Source: an uncultured Alistipes sp. (GTDB lineage: Bacteria > Bacteroidota > Bacteroidia > Bacteroidales > Rikenellaceae). Taken from it: a DNA stretch of 64,000 bases. Numbering within the stretch: the stretch's first letter is position 1; each line of letters starts with the position of its first letter. The stretch lies in contig CALUNG010000001.1 of the NCBI GenBank assembly GCA_944321955.1, positions 124,001 to 188,000 on the forward strand, read 5' to 3'. Positions 18,047 to 28,785 of the stretch are shown here, one piece after another. The translations under genes were made by a program, and so were the position numbers. A model generated the notes under the pieces. It ran no database searches. It had not been told where the DNA came from and saw nothing but the letters and a program-made list of their open reading frames with translations.

Positions 18047-19063
18047 ATGTCAACGGTAGCGGTGGTCATACTCAACTGGAACGGAGAGGCGTATCTGCGC
18101 CGCTTCCTGCCGGGCGTTGTGCGCAATACGCCGTCGTGGGCCGAAGTGATTGTCGCCGACAACGGTTCGACAGACGGATCCGTGGAGCTGCTACGAAGCG
18201 ATTTTCAGTCGGTGCGTGTCATTCGCCTTGACCGCAATTACGGTTTTGCCGAGGGTTACAACCGAGCGCTTGCAGCAGTCGATGCCGACTATTGCGTGTT
18301 GCTCAACTCCGATGTCGAGACCCCGGAGGGGTGGCTTGAACCGCTGGTTGCGCGTCTCGATGCCGATCTGTCGGTTGCGGCCGTGGCGCCGAAACTGCTC
18401 TCGTTGGCGCAACGTGACATGTTCGAGTATGCCGGAGCATCGGGCGGATTCATCGACTATCTGGGATATCCGTTCTGCCGCGGACGCATATTGAAACATC
18501 TCGAACGGGATCATGGCCAATACGACGATTGCCGGCGCGTATTCTGGGCGAGCGGTGCGGCCATGTGCTGCCGCCGTTCGGTCTTTATGGAGCTTGGCGG
18601 ATTCGCTACGGAGTTTTTCGCTCACATGGAGGAGATAGACCTGTGCTGGCGCATGCAGATAGCGGGACATGCGGTCGAAGTTGAACCGCGCAGTCGCGTA
18701 TATCACCTTGGCGGAGGAACGCTGGCTGCGGATTCGCCGAACAAGATATTCTATAACCACCGCAACAATCTGGCGATGCTTTACCGATGTGCGACGTCGG
18801 GACAACGGATTGTCGTGGCGGTGTTGAGGCCTCTGTTAGATGCGGCAGCGGCTTTGAGTTATCTGGCCGGAGGACATGCACGGGCCGCATGGGCCGTATG
18901 CCGAGCATACGCCGACTTCATCAGGTGGCATGGACGGCTTGCGTCCGAGAGACGCCGCATAAGGAATTCGGCCGTCAGACCCGGAACAATCGATACCATA
19001 TACCGGGGATCGATCGTGGTACGTTATGTGACCGGTAAACGAGAATTTGAAAAAATGATGTAG
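18047..19063 (+). CDS. GT2 family glycosyltransferase (rhamnosyltransferase-like)
   Basis: A 338-residue GT-A fold glycosyltransferase. VVILNWNG at the start, VADNGSTDGS, the DxD-like LLNSDVETPEGW and FWASGAAMCCRRS with GFATEFFAHMEEIDLCWR are typical of WbbL-like enzymes that build cell-envelope polysaccharide. The C-terminal ~80 residues are hydrophobic and basic and may dock at the membrane. The sugar and acceptor cannot be told from sequence. It lies 7 bases after the acyltransferase and 2 bases before the next glycosyltransferase. Confidence 0.9.
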   Translation: MSTVAVVILNWNGEAYLRRFLPGVVRNTPSWAEVIVADNGSTDGSVELLRSDFQSVRVIRLDRNYGFAEGYNRALAAVDADYCVLLNSDVETPEGWLEPLVARLDADLSVAAVAPKLLSLAQRDMFEYAGASGGFIDYLGYPFCRGRILKHLERDHGQYDDCRRVFWASGAAMCCRRSVFMELGGFATEFFAHMEEIDLCWRMQIAGHAVEVEPRSRVYHLGGGTLAADSPNKIFYNHRNNLAMLYRCATSGQRIVVAVLRPLLDAAAALSYLAGGHARAAWAVCRAYADFIRWHGRLASERRRIRNSAVRPGTIDTIYRGSIVVRYVTGKREFEKMM

Positions 19064-19065
19064 CC

Positions 19066-19788
19066 ATGAGAAAACTTGTAGTCATTCCCACTTACAACGA
19101 ACGTGAAAACGTAGCCGCCATGGTTTCCCGTGTCATGTCGCTCGACGGCGGGTTCGACATGCTCGTCGTGGACGATGCCTCGCCCGACGGCACGGCCTCC
19201 ATTGTTCGTGAACTGCAGAAGGAGTACCCGAAGCGCCTCTTCCTTGTCGAGAGGTGCGGCAAACTGGGCCTGGGTACGGCCTATATCGCCGGTTTCAAAT
19301 GGGCTCTCGGTCACGGATACGACTATGTATTCGAGATGGACTGCGACTTTTCGCACAATCCCGACGACCTGCTGCGCATGAGTGCCGCGCTCGACGGCGA
19401 TGCCGATGTCGTTGTAGGTTCGCGGTACGTGTCGGGCGTCAATGTCGTGAACTGGCCGTTGTCGCGTCTGCTGATGTCCTATTTTGCATCGAAGTACGTG
19501 CATTTCGTCACCCGCATGCCGGTCAACGATGCCACGGCCGGATTCGTAGGTTACCGCCGCTCGGTGCTCGAAACCATCGACCTCGACCGCGTGCGCATGG
19601 TCGGATACGGATTCCAGATCGAGATGAAATATACGGCATGGAAGCTCGGATTCAGAATCAGGGAACTCTCCATTATCTTCATCGACCGCGTTGTCGGAAC
19701 GTCGAAGATGTCGAGCGGAATTTTCGGCGAGGCCTTTTTCGGCGTGCTGAAGCTGCCGTTCAGACGCATACGCCCGCGAAGAGGGTAG
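19066..19788 (+). CDS. Polyprenol monophosphomannose synthase (DPM1-like GT2)
   Basis: A 240-residue enzyme that transfers a sugar, typically mannose, from GDP-mannose to polyprenyl phosphate on the cytosolic face. DPM1 hallmarks are VIPTYNERENV, VVDDASPDGT, the metal-binding EMDCDFSHNP, and GSRYVSGVNVVNW. There is no C-terminal membrane domain, so it is the short soluble type. It provides lipid-linked sugar for protein O-glycosylation or envelope glycans, which fits the common Bacteroidetes O-glycosylation pathway (inference). It is the last gene of the rsmI operon. Confidence 0.93.
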   Translation: MRKLVVIPTYNERENVAAMVSRVMSLDGGFDMLVVDDASPDGTASIVRELQKEYPKRLFLVERCGKLGLGTAYIAGFKWALGHGYDYVFEMDCDFSHNPDDLLRMSAALDGDADVVVGSRYVSGVNVVNWPLSRLLMSYFASKYVHFVTRMPVNDATAGFVGYRRSVLETIDLDRVRMVGYGFQIEMKYTAWKLGFRIRELSIIFIDRVVGTSKMSSGIFGEAFFGVLKLPFRRIRPRRG

Positions 19789-19807
19789 AGACCGTCGTTA
19801 CAAACAA

Positions 19808-19843
19808 CGAGAGACCCGCCTGCATCTGCAAGCGGGTCTCTCG
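19808..19843. terminator. Hairpin between convergent operons
   Basis: A 12-bp perfect stem (cgagagacccgc with its complement). A T-rich run follows on the minus strand (panB side) and a weaker one on the plus strand. Confidence 0.75.
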
Positions 19844-19847
19844 TGTC

Positions 19848-20663
19848 TCAGTATTGTTCCTTTTCGTTGGGGAAGTCGAGCGACTTCACGTCGTCGATAT
19901 ATTGCGTCACGGCGTTGGTCATTACCGTATCGAGATCGGCGTACCGACGCAGGAACCGTGGCGAAAAGCCCTTGTTTATGCCGAGCATGTCGTGGATTAC
20001 GAGTACCTGTCCGTCGCATCCCGAACCGGCTCCGATGCCTATCGTGGGTATTCTCAACTCCTTGGATACGCGGGTGGCGAGGGCTGCCGGAATCTTCTCG
20101 AGCACGCACGAAAAGCAGCCGGCCTCTTCGAGCAGATGGGCATCGCGGATGAGTTTGGCGGCTTCGGCCTCCTCTTTGGCGCGTACGGTGTAGGTTCCGA
20201 ACTTGTGTATCGACTGCGGTGTCAGTCCGAGGTGACCCATGATCGGTATTCCGGCCGAGAGTATGCGCTGTACCGATTCGAGAATCTCCTCGCCGCCTTC
20301 CATCTTGATGGCGTCGGCTTCGGTCTCCTTCATGATCCGCACGGCCGAGTCGAGAGCTACCTTCGAGTTTCCCTGATATGTACCGAACGGCATGTCGACC
20401 ACGACGAGGGCTCGCTTGGTGGCCCTTACAACGGAGCGGGCATGGTATATCATCTCGTCGAGGGTAATCGGCAGGGTGGTCTCGTATCCGGCCATGACGT
20501 TTGCGGCCGAATCGCCCACGAGTATCACGTCGATACCTGCGGCATCGACTATCTTGGCCATCGAGTAGTCGTACGACGTCAGCATGGCTATCTTTTCGCC
20601 GCGTTGTTTCATCTCCGTGAGGCGGAGGGTGGTAACGGCTCTTACGGTGCTTTCAACAGACAT
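19848..20663 (-). CDS. panB: 3-methyl-2-oxobutanoate hydroxymethyltransferase
   Basis: A 271-residue TIM-barrel enzyme of pantothenate synthesis. It adds a hydroxymethyl group from 5,10-methylene-THF to alpha-ketoisovalerate to give ketopantoate. Visible motifs are [29 protein letters not shown] (metal-binding Asp), [18 protein letters not shown] and [18 protein letters not shown]. Length is normal. It follows the SpoU methyltransferase gene by 37 bases. Confidence 0.97.
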   Translation of the reverse strand: MSVESTVRAVTTLRLTEMKQRGEKIAMLTSYDYSMAKIVDAAGIDVILVGDSAANVMAGYETTLPITLDEMIYHARSVVRATKRALVVVDMPFGTYQGNSKVALDSAVRIMKETEADAIKMEGGEEILESVQRILSAGIPIMGHLGLTPQSIHKFGTYTVRAKEEAEAAKLIRDAHLLEEAGCFSCVLEKIPAALATRVSKELRIPTIGIGAGSGCDGQVLVIHDMLGINKGFSPRFLRRYADLDTVMTNAVTQYIDDVKSLDFPNEKEQY

Positions 20664-20700
20664 TTCCTATCTTTGCAATTAAAGTTAAACAGCGGCAAAT

Positions 20701-21237
20701 TTAGGGCTTTAATCTAATTTGGCAAAATAAATCCCACAAAACGACTCCGCCCGATACGGCGACATTGAGTGAATGTTTCGTTCCGGCCTGCGGTATCTCG
20801 ATTGCGGCGTCGCACATGTCCACGACCTGCTGGTCTACTCCCTCGACCTCGTTGCCGAACACGAGGGCATACTTGCGGCCGGCCTCGATGCGGAAACTGC
20901 CGAGCATCACGGCTCCCTCGACCTGCTCTATGGCAACGATGCAGTAACCTTCGTCGCGCAGCCGCCCGATACATTCGGCCGTCGTGGCATGGTGGCTCCA
21001 TGCGACGCTCTCTTCGGCTCCGAGTGCCGTCTTGTGTATTTCGCGGTTGGGCGGTGCGGCCGTAATGCCGCACAGGGCTATGTGTTCGATCGCAAATGCG
21101 TCGCCGGTACGGAAGAACGAACCGACGTTCTGAGCCGAACGGACATTGTCGAGCACGACGGTTACGGGAATCTTCTCCATGCGGGCGAACTCCTCGACCG
21201 TGGGACGGTGCAGCTCTTCGTTGGTAATTTTTCTCAT
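20701..21237 (-). CDS. SpoU/TrmH family RNA 2'-O-methyltransferase
   Basis: A 178-residue SPOUT methyltransferase. Motif 1 is LDNVRSAQNVGSFFRTGD, motif 2 ALVFGNEVEGVDQ, and motif 3 IPQAGTKHSLNVAVSGGV, which form the knotted SAM site. It 2'-O-methylates tRNA or rRNA; the target cannot be fixed from sequence. The ATG at 21237 (MRKITNEEL) was chosen; an upstream extension crosses the promoter region. Confidence 0.92.
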   Translation of the reverse strand: MRKITNEELHRPTVEEFARMEKIPVTVVLDNVRSAQNVGSFFRTGDAFAIEHIALCGITAAPPNREIHKTALGAEESVAWSHHATTAECIGRLRDEGYCIVAIEQVEGAVMLGSFRIEAGRKYALVFGNEVEGVDQQVVDMCDAAIEIPQAGTKHSLNVAVSGGVVLWDLFCQIRLKP

Positions 21238-21255
21238 GGCTCCATGATTTTGACG

Positions 21256-21263
21256 CAAAATTA
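21256..21263 (-). promoter_or_regulatory. -7 promoter box for the SpoU/panB operon
   Basis: TAATTTTG on the minus strand, 19 bases upstream of the ATG at 21237. Confidence 0.5.
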
Positions 21264-21285
21264 AAACTATTAAAAATATTTTGCC

Positions 21286-21293
21286 TATTTTTG
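21286..21293 (+). promoter_or_regulatory. -7 promoter box for the outer-membrane protein gene
   Basis: TATTTTTG, 30 bases upstream of the ATG at 21323. It rules out an in-frame TTG at 21281 as the start. Confidence 0.5.
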
Positions 21294-21322
21294 AGGTCAT
21301 AAATGGACATTTGGCCACGCTG

Positions 21323-22393
21323 ATGCTTAAAAGGTTGCTTGCATGCATATTCATGACGACGGTGATCGGTACCGTTTCGGCTCAGGAACTCTTCTTCTCG
21401 GGCGAGGTATCGACGCACTTCGACAATACGGAATATACGGGCAGCGACTGCGGTACTTCTGGGACTATCTTCGCCGTGAGGATGATCCCGACCATAGGCT
21501 ACCGCTGGAATGACCGCCACTCGATTATAGTGGGCGCCGAGCTGCTCAAGGATTTCGGCTCGAGCCGCTTTCTCGACGATGCCAACATGGTGGCCTACTA
21601 CCGTTTCAGGCATGGCAGGTACGGGGCCTATGCCGGCGTATTCGAACGCAACAATCTCATAGGCCGCTATTCGCGGGCCTTTTACAGCGACTCGACACTC
21701 ATCTACAACCCTCTGGTGCAGGGCATAGCCATGAACTACAGGAGTGACCGGGCCTTTGCCGAGTTTGCCATCGACTGGGAGGGACTCTACTCGCCGCAGA
21801 CACGCGAAAAATTCCGCATACTCGTCTCGGCGGGCGGCGATTTCGGCAAATACTTCGATGCCGGAGTGTCGTTCTCAATGCAGCACTACGCCAACCGTTC
21901 GACCTTCATGAGCAACGTTGTGGACAACTTCCTGCTCAATCCGTACGTCGGGGCGCGCTTTACGGCCTTTTTCGACTTCGACATACGTCTGGGATATCTT
22001 CTGGGCATGCAGCGCGACCGCATGATGGAGGAGGGATGGAAACTGCCCATGGGCGGCGAACTTGGTTTCCGCATGAGCCGCTGGGGCGTATTCATATCGA
22101 ATGACCTCTATGTAGGCGGTAATCTCATGCCGTTCTACAACCGTACCGGCAAGGACGGACTGGCCTATGCCGACGACCTTTATACGGGCGACCCGTTTTA
22201 CGGCACTCCGCACAAGGTCTACAACCGTACGGGCATAGGATACGAGCGCAGCTTCGCCAACGACAGCGTGTCGGTGCGGGCCGAGATGGTTCTGCAATGT
22301 ACGGGCGGACGAATTTACTACCAGCAACTTGTCGGCATATCGGCGCGTATATGCCCGACGCTTTATGACAAACGCAATCACACAAGGAATTGA
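21323..22393 (+). CDS. Predicted outer-membrane beta-barrel protein
   Basis: A 356-residue protein with a signal peptide ([20 protein letters not shown]). Many amphipathic strands follow, rich in aromatic girdle residues ([58 protein letters not shown] in parts). The pattern suits a mid-size outer-membrane barrel, but no plug domain or known family motif is seen. It ends 5 bases before glnS, so the two are probably cotranscribed. The function is unknown. Confidence 0.75.
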   Translation: MLKRLLACIFMTTVIGTVSAQELFFSGEVSTHFDNTEYTGSDCGTSGTIFAVRMIPTIGYRWNDRHSIIVGAELLKDFGSSRFLDDANMVAYYRFRHGRYGAYAGVFERNNLIGRYSRAFYSDSTLIYNPLVQGIAMNYRSDRAFAEFAIDWEGLYSPQTREKFRILVSAGGDFGKYFDAGVSFSMQHYANRSTFMSNVVDNFLLNPYVGARFTAFFDFDIRLGYLLGMQRDRMMEEGWKLPMGGELGFRMSRWGVFISNDLYVGGNLMPFYNRTGKDGLAYADDLYTGDPFYGTPHKVYNRTGIGYERSFANDSVSVRAEMVLQCTGGRIYYQQLVGISARICPTLYDKRNHTRN

Positions 22394-22398
22394 AACAT

Positions 22399-24078
22399 AT
22401 GGCAACAGAAGCTAATGAAACAAGGGAGAAGTCGTTGAACTTTCTCGAGGAGATTATCGAAGAGTCCATCGCCAGGGGCGAAACGCGTGTACAGACCCGT
22501 TTCCCGCCCGAGCCGAACGGCTATCTGCATATCGGCCACGCCAAGAGTATCTGCATCAATTTCGGGCTGGCCAAGAAGTACGGAGGCAAGTGCAACCTGC
22601 GTTTCGACGATACCAACCCCGTGAAGGAGGATGTCGAGTATGTCGATTCGATCAAGCGCGACATACACTGGCTCGGTTTCGACTGGGCCCTCGAGCGCTA
22701 TGCGTCGGACTACTTCGACCAGCTTTACGAGTGGGCGATCGTCCTTATAAAGAAGGGGCTTGCCTACGTTGACGACCAGACGCAGGAGCAGATCCGCGAG
22801 ACGCGCGGAACGGTATCTGAACCGGGCAAGGAGTCGCCGTGGCGCAACCGTTCGGTAGAGGAGAACCTCGACCTGTTCGAGCGCATGCGCGCCGGAGAGT
22901 TCCCCGATGGATCGAAGGTGCTGCGCGCCAAGATCGACATGTCGCACCCGAACATGCTCTTCCGCGACCCGATCATGTACCGCATAATCCACGCCGAGCA
23001 TCACCGTACGGGCAACAAGTGGTGCATCTACCCGATGTACGACTATGCTCACGGACAGAGCGACTCCATCGAGCACATCACGCATTCGATCTGCACACTC
23101 GAGTTCGACGTTCACCGCCCGCTGTACGACTGGTTCATCAAGGCGCTGGATATATATCCGTCGCACCAGTACGAGTTCGCACGCCTGAACCTCACCTATA
23201 CGATGATGTCGAAGCGCAACCTGCTCAAGCTGGTGAACGAGGGCGTTGTCATGGGCTGGGATGACCCGCGCATGCCGACCATCTGCGCGCTGCGCCGCAA
23301 GGGCTATACGCCGGCATCGGTGCGTGCGTTCGCCGAGATGGTGGGTGTGGCCAAGCGCGACAACGTGATCGATCTGGGCAAGCTCGAGTACTGCGTACGC
23401 GAGGACCTGAACAAGGTGGCCGAGCGCCGTATGGCCGTTCTCAATCCGTTGAAGGTGGTGATCACGAACTATCCAGAAGACAAGGTTGAGATGTTCCGTT
23501 GCGTGAACAATCCCGAGGACGAGAGTGCCGGTACGCGTGAGGTGCCGTTCTCGCGCGAGCTCTATATCGAGCGCGACGACTTCATGGAGAATCCTCCGAA
23601 GAAGTATTTCCGCCTGCAGCCGGGTGGCGAGGTGCGCCTGCGCTACGCCTACCTGATCAAGTGCGAGGAGGTGGTCAAGGATGCCGATGGCAACATCGTT
23701 GAATTGCGCTGCACCTACGATCCGATGTCGGGCGAAGGTTCGTCGAGCGACGGACGTCGCGTGAAGGGCGTTATTCACTGGGTATCGGCTCGCCATGCCG
23801 TCGAGGCAGAGGTACGCCTGTTCGATACGCTGTTCCGCACCGAGGACCCGAACGACACCTCCGAAGGTCAGACCTCGTGGGAGGACAACCTCAATCCCAA
23901 CTCCATGGTCAAGATCAAGGCATGGCTCGAGCCGTCGCTGCGCGAGCAGCCGGTCGGCAAGACCGTGCAGTTCGAGCGTGTGGGCTATTTCTGCCCCGAT
24001 ACCGATTCGACGCCTGAACATCTGGTGTTCAACCGTACGGTTACGCTCAAGGATTCGTGGGCCAAGATGAATAAATAA
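22399..24078 (+). CDS. glnS: Glutaminyl-tRNA synthetase
   Basis: A 559-residue class I synthetase that charges tRNA-Gln. [16 protein letters not shown] near residue 37 is the HIGH motif. [21 protein letters not shown] and YTMMSKRNL (the KMSKS-equivalent MSK) follow. The C-terminal half forms the two beta-barrel anticodon-binding domains. The ATG at 22399 was preferred to an in-frame TTG at 22390. It ends at a strong terminator. Confidence 0.97.
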   Translation: MATEANETREKSLNFLEEIIEESIARGETRVQTRFPPEPNGYLHIGHAKSICINFGLAKKYGGKCNLRFDDTNPVKEDVEYVDSIKRDIHWLGFDWALERYASDYFDQLYEWAIVLIKKGLAYVDDQTQEQIRETRGTVSEPGKESPWRNRSVEENLDLFERMRAGEFPDGSKVLRAKIDMSHPNMLFRDPIMYRIIHAEHHRTGNKWCIYPMYDYAHGQSDSIEHITHSICTLEFDVHRPLYDWFIKALDIYPSHQYEFARLNLTYTMMSKRNLLKLVNEGVVMGWDDPRMPTICALRRKGYTPASVRAFAEMVGVAKRDNVIDLGKLEYCVREDLNKVAERRMAVLNPLKVVITNYPEDKVEMFRCVNNPEDESAGTREVPFSRELYIERDDFMENPPKKYFRLQPGGEVRLRYAYLIKCEEVVKDADGNIVELRCTYDPMSGEGSSSDGRRVKGVIHWVSARHAVEAEVRLFDTLFRTEDPNDTSEGQTSWEDNLNPNSMVKIKAWLEPSLREQPVGKTVQFERVGYFCPDTDSTPEHLVFNRTVTLKDSWAKMNK

Positions 24079-24096
24079 AATAAGTACTGCATATGT

Positions 24097-24135
24097 ATGG
24101 CGGCTGCCGCGAATCGCGACGGCCGCCATTTTTTG
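24097..24135 (+). terminator. Intrinsic terminator after glnS
   Basis: An atggcggc/gccgccat stem with extra internal pairing, followed by a T-run at 24129-24134. Confidence 0.85.
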
Positions 24136-24218
24136 TCGCTTCTGCGGTTTTGCCGAAATTGTTGATAAAATATTGACAATATTCCTGCGGCGGGCGATGC
24201 CAAGCCGAAAATTATCCT

Positions 24219-24226
24219 TACTTTTG
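24219..24226 (+). promoter_or_regulatory. -7 promoter box for guaBA
   Basis: TACTTTTG, 23 bases upstream of the guaB ATG. I looked for a purine riboswitch between the terminator and guaB; the ~115 bases there show none. Confidence 0.6.
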
Positions 24227-24249
24227 CGAGCAACAAAAACCGAAGTCCC

Positions 24250-25725
24250 ATGTCATTTATCAATGAAAGGGTGCAACCTGAAGGACTGACATTCGATGAT
24301 GTTCTGCTTGTACCCGCCTATTCAGAAGTGTTGCCGCGAGAAGTCGATCTCCGAAGCCGTTTTTCGCGAAATATCAACCTCAATATTCCGATCGTTTCCG
24401 CCGCCATGGATACCGTTACCGAGGCGGAACTGGCCATAGCGCTTGCGCGTGAGGGTGGTATCGGTGTGATTCACAAGAATATGACCATAGCCGAGCAGGC
24501 TGCTCAGGTCCGCCGTGTGAAGCGTGCCGAGAACGGTATGATCTACGATCCGATCACCATATCGAAGGATCAGACTGTGGGCGATGCGCTGCGCCTGATG
24601 CACGAAAACAAGATCGGCGGTATTCCGGTAGTGGCTGAGGACCGCAAGCTGATCGGTATCGTCACCAATCGCGACCTGCGTTTCCAGCGCGACATGAAGC
24701 GTCTCATCAGTGAAGTCATGACTCCAGCCGAGAGGCTTATAACGACTCATAATTCGGCCTTGGAGAACGCTTCTGAAATTCTTCTTCGCAACAAGATCGA
24801 GAAGTTGCCCGTAGTCGATGACGAAGGCCGTCTGGTCGGGCTCATCACATATAAGGACATAACCAAGGTACAGGACCATCCCAATGCATGCAAGGACGAC
24901 AAGGGACGTCTGCGTGTGGCTGCCGGCATAGGCGTTACGCCGGATGCCATGTTGCGTGTCAAGGCTCTGGTCGACGAGGATGTCGATGCCGTTGTAATAG
25001 ATACGGCTCACGGCCATTCGAAGGGTGTTGTAGCCCTGCTGCGCAAGGTCAAGGCCGAATATCCGACGCTCGACGTGGTTGTCGGCAACATCGCTACGGC
25101 CGAGGCTGCCGAGTTCCTTATCAAGGAGGGAGTCGACGGTATCAAGGTCGGCATAGGTCCCGGTTCGATCTGCACGACGCGAATAATCGCCGGTGTGGGT
25201 GTTCCGCAGCTTTCGGCCATCTACGACGCTTCGACCGTTGCCCGCAAGTACGATATTCCGTTGATCGCCGACGGCGGTTTGCGCTATTCGGGCGATATAG
25301 TCAAGGCTCTGGCTGCAGGCGGCGACTGCGTGATGATAGGGTCGATGTTCGCCGGCGTCGAGGAGGCTCCGGGCGAGACAATCATATACAACGGCCGCAA
25401 GTTCAAGACCTATCGCGGCATGGGTTCGATCGACGCCATGAAGGCCGGTTCGAAGGACCGATATTTCCAGGGTGACGAGACGAACGTCAGCAAACTGGTT
25501 CCCGAAGGAGTCGTTGCACGTGTCCCGTTCAAGGGGAGCCTGAGTGAAACCGTATATCAGCTCGTTGGCGGTCTGCGTTCCGGTATGGGCTACTGCGGTG
25601 CGAAGAATATCGAGACGCTCAAGAGCGCGAAGTTCATACGCATCACCTCGTCTGGCATGCTCGAGAGCCATCCTCACGACGTGGCAATCACGCGCGAGGC
25701 TCCTAACTATTCGAGCGAACGCTAA
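24250..25725 (+). CDS. guaB: IMP dehydrogenase
   Basis: A 491-residue TIM-barrel enzyme that oxidises IMP to XMP with NAD+, the committed step of GMP synthesis. The catalytic loop [11 protein letters not shown] (Cys near residue 306) is present, as are [10 protein letters not shown], the flap region with [18 protein letters not shown] (key residues only) and two CBS domains at about residues 95-210 ([19 protein letters not shown]). It lies 60 bases upstream of guaA. Confidence 0.98.
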   Translation: MSFINERVQPEGLTFDDVLLVPAYSEVLPREVDLRSRFSRNINLNIPIVSAAMDTVTEAELAIALAREGGIGVIHKNMTIAEQAAQVRRVKRAENGMIYDPITISKDQTVGDALRLMHENKIGGIPVVAEDRKLIGIVTNRDLRFQRDMKRLISEVMTPAERLITTHNSALENASEILLRNKIEKLPVVDDEGRLVGLITYKDITKVQDHPNACKDDKGRLRVAAGIGVTPDAMLRVKALVDEDVDAVVIDTAHGHSKGVVALLRKVKAEYPTLDVVVGNIATAEAAEFLIKEGVDGIKVGIGPGSICTTRIIAGVGVPQLSAIYDASTVARKYDIPLIADGGLRYSGDIVKALAAGGDCVMIGSMFAGVEEAPGETIIYNGRKFKTYRGMGSIDAMKAGSKDRYFQGDETNVSKLVPEGVVARVPFKGSLSETVYQLVGGLRSGMGYCGAKNIETLKSAKFIRITSSGMLESHPHDVAITREAPNYSSER

Positions 25726-25785
25726 TGTATGGCGGGCCGTACGATAACGGTTTGCCGCTACGCATGAATGAAAACAACAGATTGA

Positions 25786-27312
25786 ATGGAAAAGATATTG
25801 ATTCTCGATTTCGGGTCGCAGTATACCCAGCTCATAGCGCGCCGCGTTCGTGAGATGAACGTCTACTGCGAGATACACCCGTACAACAAGATTCCGGCCA
25901 TCGACTCAACGGTTCGGGGCGTGATCCTTTCGGGCAGTCCTTCGTCCGTTCGCGATGCAAACGCTCCGATACCCGATCTCTCGGGCATCAAGGGCGTGCT
26001 GCCGTTGCTCGGCGTATGCTATGGAGCGCAGTATCTCGCATCGGCCTATGGCGGTGAAGTTCAGCCGGCCCCCAGCCGCGAGTACGGCAGGGCCATGCTG
26101 ACCGTAACCGACGCAGATGACGAGTTGATGCGCGGGCTTCCGTCGCCGACTCAGGTGTGGATGTCGCACGGCGATACGATCACGTCGGTGCCGGAGCAAT
26201 ACCATATCGTTGCAAGTACGGAAGATGTCCGCGTGGCCGCCTTCCATATCGAGGGCGAGCGTACGTGGGGCATACAGTTCCACCCCGAGGTATATCACTC
26301 GACCGACGGACGGGTGCTGCTTCAGAACTTCGTCGTAGGCATCTGCGGCTGCACGCAGTCGTGGACCTCGGAGAGTTTCGTCGAGACGACGGTTGCCGAC
26401 CTGCGCGCCAGGATAGGTGACGACAAGGTGGTACTCGGACTCTCGGGCGGTGTCGACTCGACCGTTGCCGCCGTACTGCTTCACAAGGCCATAGGCGACA
26501 ATCTCTACTGCATATTCGTCGATTCGGGCCTGCTTCGCAAGAATGAGTTCGACGAGGTGCTGGCTTCGTACAAGGGCATGGGCCTTAACGTCAAGGGCGT
26601 GAAGGCTCACAAACGCTTCTTCGACGACCTGAAGGGCCAGACCGACCCCGAAAAGAAACGCAAGGCCATAGGCCGCGATTTCGTCGAGGTGTTCAACATC
26701 GAGGCACAGCAGCTTGAAAATGTCAAGTGGCTGGCTCAGGGTACCATATATCCCGATGTCATCGAGTCGGTTTCGGTCAACGGACCGTCGGCCACGATCA
26801 AGTCTCACCATAATGTCGGCGGACTTCCCGAAAAGATGAACCTGAAGATCGTCGAGCCGTTGCGCCTGCTGTTCAAGGACGAGGTGCGCCGCGTTGGACG
26901 CGCGCTCGGTATCGACCCGTTGATTCTGAACCGTCATCCGTTCCCGGGACCGGGTCTCGCAATCAGGGTACTTGGTGAGGTAACGCCCGAACGTGTTGCC
27001 ATACTGCAGGAGGTGGACAAGATCTATATCGATGCCCTGCGTGCGTGGGATCTTTACGACAAGGTATGGCAGGCCGGAGCCATCCTGCTGCCCGTCAAGA
27101 GCGTCGGCGTCATGGGCGACGAACGTACATACGAGAGCTGCGTGGCGTTGCGTGCCGTAGCTTCGACCGACGGCATGACGGCCGACTGGGTACACCTGCC
27201 TTATGAATTTCTGGCCGAGGTGTCGAACGACATCATAAACAAGGTCAAGGGGGTGAACCGCGTAGTTTACGACATCTCGTCGAAACCGCCCGCCACGATC
27301 GAATGGGAATAG
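25786..27312 (+). CDS. guaA: GMP synthase (glutamine-hydrolysing)
   Basis: A 508-residue amidotransferase converting XMP to GMP. The N-terminal class I glutaminase has the nucleophile in [12 protein letters not shown] (Cys near residue 83) and the His-Glu pair in [10 protein letters not shown]. The ATP-pyrophosphatase domain has the PP-loop [15 protein letters not shown] near residue 221, and the C-terminal dimerisation domain ends in [11 protein letters not shown]. The guaB-guaA order is the usual purine operon. Confidence 0.98.
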   Translation: MEKILILDFGSQYTQLIARRVREMNVYCEIHPYNKIPAIDSTVRGVILSGSPSSVRDANAPIPDLSGIKGVLPLLGVCYGAQYLASAYGGEVQPAPSREYGRAMLTVTDADDELMRGLPSPTQVWMSHGDTITSVPEQYHIVASTEDVRVAAFHIEGERTWGIQFHPEVYHSTDGRVLLQNFVVGICGCTQSWTSESFVETTVADLRARIGDDKVVLGLSGGVDSTVAAVLLHKAIGDNLYCIFVDSGLLRKNEFDEVLASYKGMGLNVKGVKAHKRFFDDLKGQTDPEKKRKAIGRDFVEVFNIEAQQLENVKWLAQGTIYPDVIESVSVNGPSATIKSHHNVGGLPEKMNLKIVEPLRLLFKDEVRRVGRALGIDPLILNRHPFPGPGLAIRVLGEVTPERVAILQEVDKIYIDALRAWDLYDKVWQAGAILLPVKSVGVMGDERTYESCVALRAVASTDGMTADWVHLPYEFLAEVSNDIINKVKGVNRVVYDISSKPPATIEWE

Positions 27313-27340
27313 ACTCGCACAACCGATATGAGTTTTTCGG

Positions 27341-27376
27341 ACGGAGCCTTCAACACGTTGAAGGCTCCGTTTCTTT
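27341..27376 (+). terminator. Intrinsic terminator after guaA
   Basis: A 13-bp perfect stem (acggagccttcaa with its complement) and a 4-nt loop, followed by TTCTTT. Confidence 0.8.
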
Positions 27377-27393
27377 GTCAACTTTGGCCCATG

Positions 27394-27425
27394 TTTGTCA
27401 GCCGGGCATTTTTTTGTTAATTTTG
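27394..27425 (+). promoter_or_regulatory. Promoter of the CDF exporter gene
   Basis: TTTG (27394-27397), a 20-nt spacer and TAATTTTG (27418-27425). An ATG at 27427 lies too close to the -7 box, which favours the ATG at 27445. Confidence 0.75.
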
Positions 27426-27444
27426 CATGTCAAACACATGCGGT

Positions 27445-28368
27445 ATGGGACACGAAGATCATATACATCAGCACGTGCATTCGCACGACCATTCACATCT
27501 TGTCGAGGCGGGCTCCATTGGCCGCGCACTCGTCATAGGCATAGTTCTCAATGTGGCATACGCCGCCGCCGAGTTCGGTGTCGGTCTGTGGCAGGGATCC
27601 ATGGGATTGATTGCCGATGCCGGTCACAATCTGAGCGATGTTGCGGGACTGCTGCTGGCGCTTGTCGCCGTTAAGCTGGTTCAGAAGCATGCGACGGCGC
27701 AATATACGTTCGGCTACAAGAAGGCTTCCGTTCTGATATCGCTGGTTAATGCAGTGATACTTCTTGCGGCGGTTGTCGGCATTGTCTGGGAGAGCGTCCG
27801 CAAGTTTTTCAATCCCGAGCAGGTCGAAGGTTGGACCGTTGCCGTTACGGCAGCCGTCGGTGTTGTTGTCAACTTCATATCGGCCCGTCTGCTTATGGGC
27901 GGTAAGGAGCACGATCTCAATGTCAAGGGAGCATATCTGCACATGATACTCGATGCGCTGGTTTCGATCGGCGTTGTCGTGTCTGGAGTAGTCATCTCGC
28001 TTACGGGGTGGAACTTCATTGACCCGATCATAGGTATAGTCGTTGCTGCGGTAATAGTCTACTCGTCGTGGAATCTGCTTACGGCTTCGTTGAGGCTTGC
28101 TGTCGACGGCGTACCCGATGGTATCGACATGGACAAACTTGTACGAGACATGGAGAGTGTCGAGGGCGTGAGCGAAGTGCACCATGTGCATGTTTGGGCC
28201 CTGAGTACGACCGAAACGGCCATTACGGCACATATCGTGGTCAATGACATGTCGCGTTCGGATGCCGTGCGGGCCGCCGAACGTCGGCTGCTCGGACGAT
28301 CGGGCATATCGCATGCCACGCTCGAGGTCGAGACTCATCGCGGCGACGCCTGCGGCGAGTGCTGCTGA
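27445..28368 (+). CDS. Cation diffusion facilitator (zinc/divalent metal exporter)
   Basis: A 307-residue CDF antiporter of the CzcD/ZitB type that exports Zn2+ or similar ions against protons. A His-rich N-terminus (HEDHIHQHVHSHDHSH) precedes six membrane helices. The HxxxD metal sites read DAGHNLSD in helix 2 and HMILDALVS in helix 5. The cytosolic C-terminal domain (VSEVHHVHVWALSTTE) is the usual ferredoxin-like metal sensor. The tail ends CGECC, possible extra metal ligands. The start at 27445 follows from the promoter position; 27427 would add six residues. Confidence 0.93.
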   Translation: MGHEDHIHQHVHSHDHSHLVEAGSIGRALVIGIVLNVAYAAAEFGVGLWQGSMGLIADAGHNLSDVAGLLLALVAVKLVQKHATAQYTFGYKKASVLISLVNAVILLAAVVGIVWESVRKFFNPEQVEGWTVAVTAAVGVVVNFISARLLMGGKEHDLNVKGAYLHMILDALVSIGVVVSGVVISLTGWNFIDPIIGIVVAAVIVYSSWNLLTASLRLAVDGVPDGIDMDKLVRDMESVEGVSEVHHVHVWALSTTETAITAHIVVNDMSRSDAVRAAERRLLGRSGISHATLEVETHRGDACGECC

Positions 28369-28385
28369 CAAGCGGATGCAGCCAT

Positions 28386-28423
28386 GAAAAAAGCGGTACA
28401 TTTCCTTCGGGAAGTGTACCGCT
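28386..28423 (-). terminator. Intrinsic terminator of the cold-shock gene
   Basis: A 14-bp stem around a TTCG-type loop (28392-28423), with a T-run on the minus strand at 28386-28391. Confidence 0.85.
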
Positions 28424-28447
28424 GCCTGGTTATGAGTATAGTATCTT

Positions 28448-28648
28448 TTATTCCACTATAGTCACGTTAACCGCCTGTTCGCCTTTGGCGCCCTGTCCGA
28501 TCTCGAATTCTACTTTCTGTCCTTCGCTGAGGGCCTTGAAACCCTCCTTGACGATACCCGAGAAGTGGACGAATATCTCTTTGCCGTCTTCGGCGATAAT
28601 AAATCCGTAGCCTTTCTTGCTATCGAACCATTTTACTTTGCCTGTCAT
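28448..28648 (-). CDS. Cold-shock protein (CspA family)
   Basis: A 66-residue single-domain OB-fold RNA chaperone. It has [17 protein letters not shown] (RNP1, KGYGFI) and IFVHFSGI (RNP2). The Trp, Phe and His nucleic-acid-stacking residues are all present. The length is normal for Csp. It is monocistronic, with its own promoter and terminator. Confidence 0.97.
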   Translation of the reverse strand: MTGKVKWFDSKKGYGFIIAEDGKEIFVHFSGIVKEGFKALSEGQKVEFEIGQGAKGEQAVNVTIVE

Positions 28649-28676
28649 ATGAAGTTTATTAAAAGTTTAGGTATAA

Positions 28677-28708
28677 CAAATATAGCAAAAAAGATGGCGT
28701 CGCGCAAA
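28677..28708 (-). promoter_or_regulatory. Promoter of the cold-shock gene
   Basis: On the minus strand there is TTTG (28705-28708), a 20-nt spacer and TATATTTG (28677-28684). The leader is about 25 nt, much shorter than the E. coli cspA leader. Confidence 0.8.
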
Positions 28709-28785
28709 ACTTTCGGGTAATTATTTTCGGTTTAGCCTAAAATGAGTTATTTTTGTGGGAAGTACCAATAAAAACGCTTTTTGCA

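Noticed and set aside
22378-24129. Long minus-strand reading frame (583 codons) opposite glnS
   Set aside because: It is a mirror of the GC-rich glnS codons, is His/Arg/Leu-rich without domains, and overlaps a perfectly conserved gene.
24136-24249. Purine (guanine) riboswitch before guaB
   Set aside because: The leader is only about 25 nt after the -7 box and lacks the conserved purine aptamer core.
24322-27381. Two long minus-strand frames opposite guaB and guaA
   Set aside because: Shadows of two conserved genes, with no recognisable protein features.
28649-28676. Long cold-shock thermosensor leader upstream of the csp gene
   Set aside because: The promoter leaves only about 25 nt of leader, too short for a cspA-type structure.
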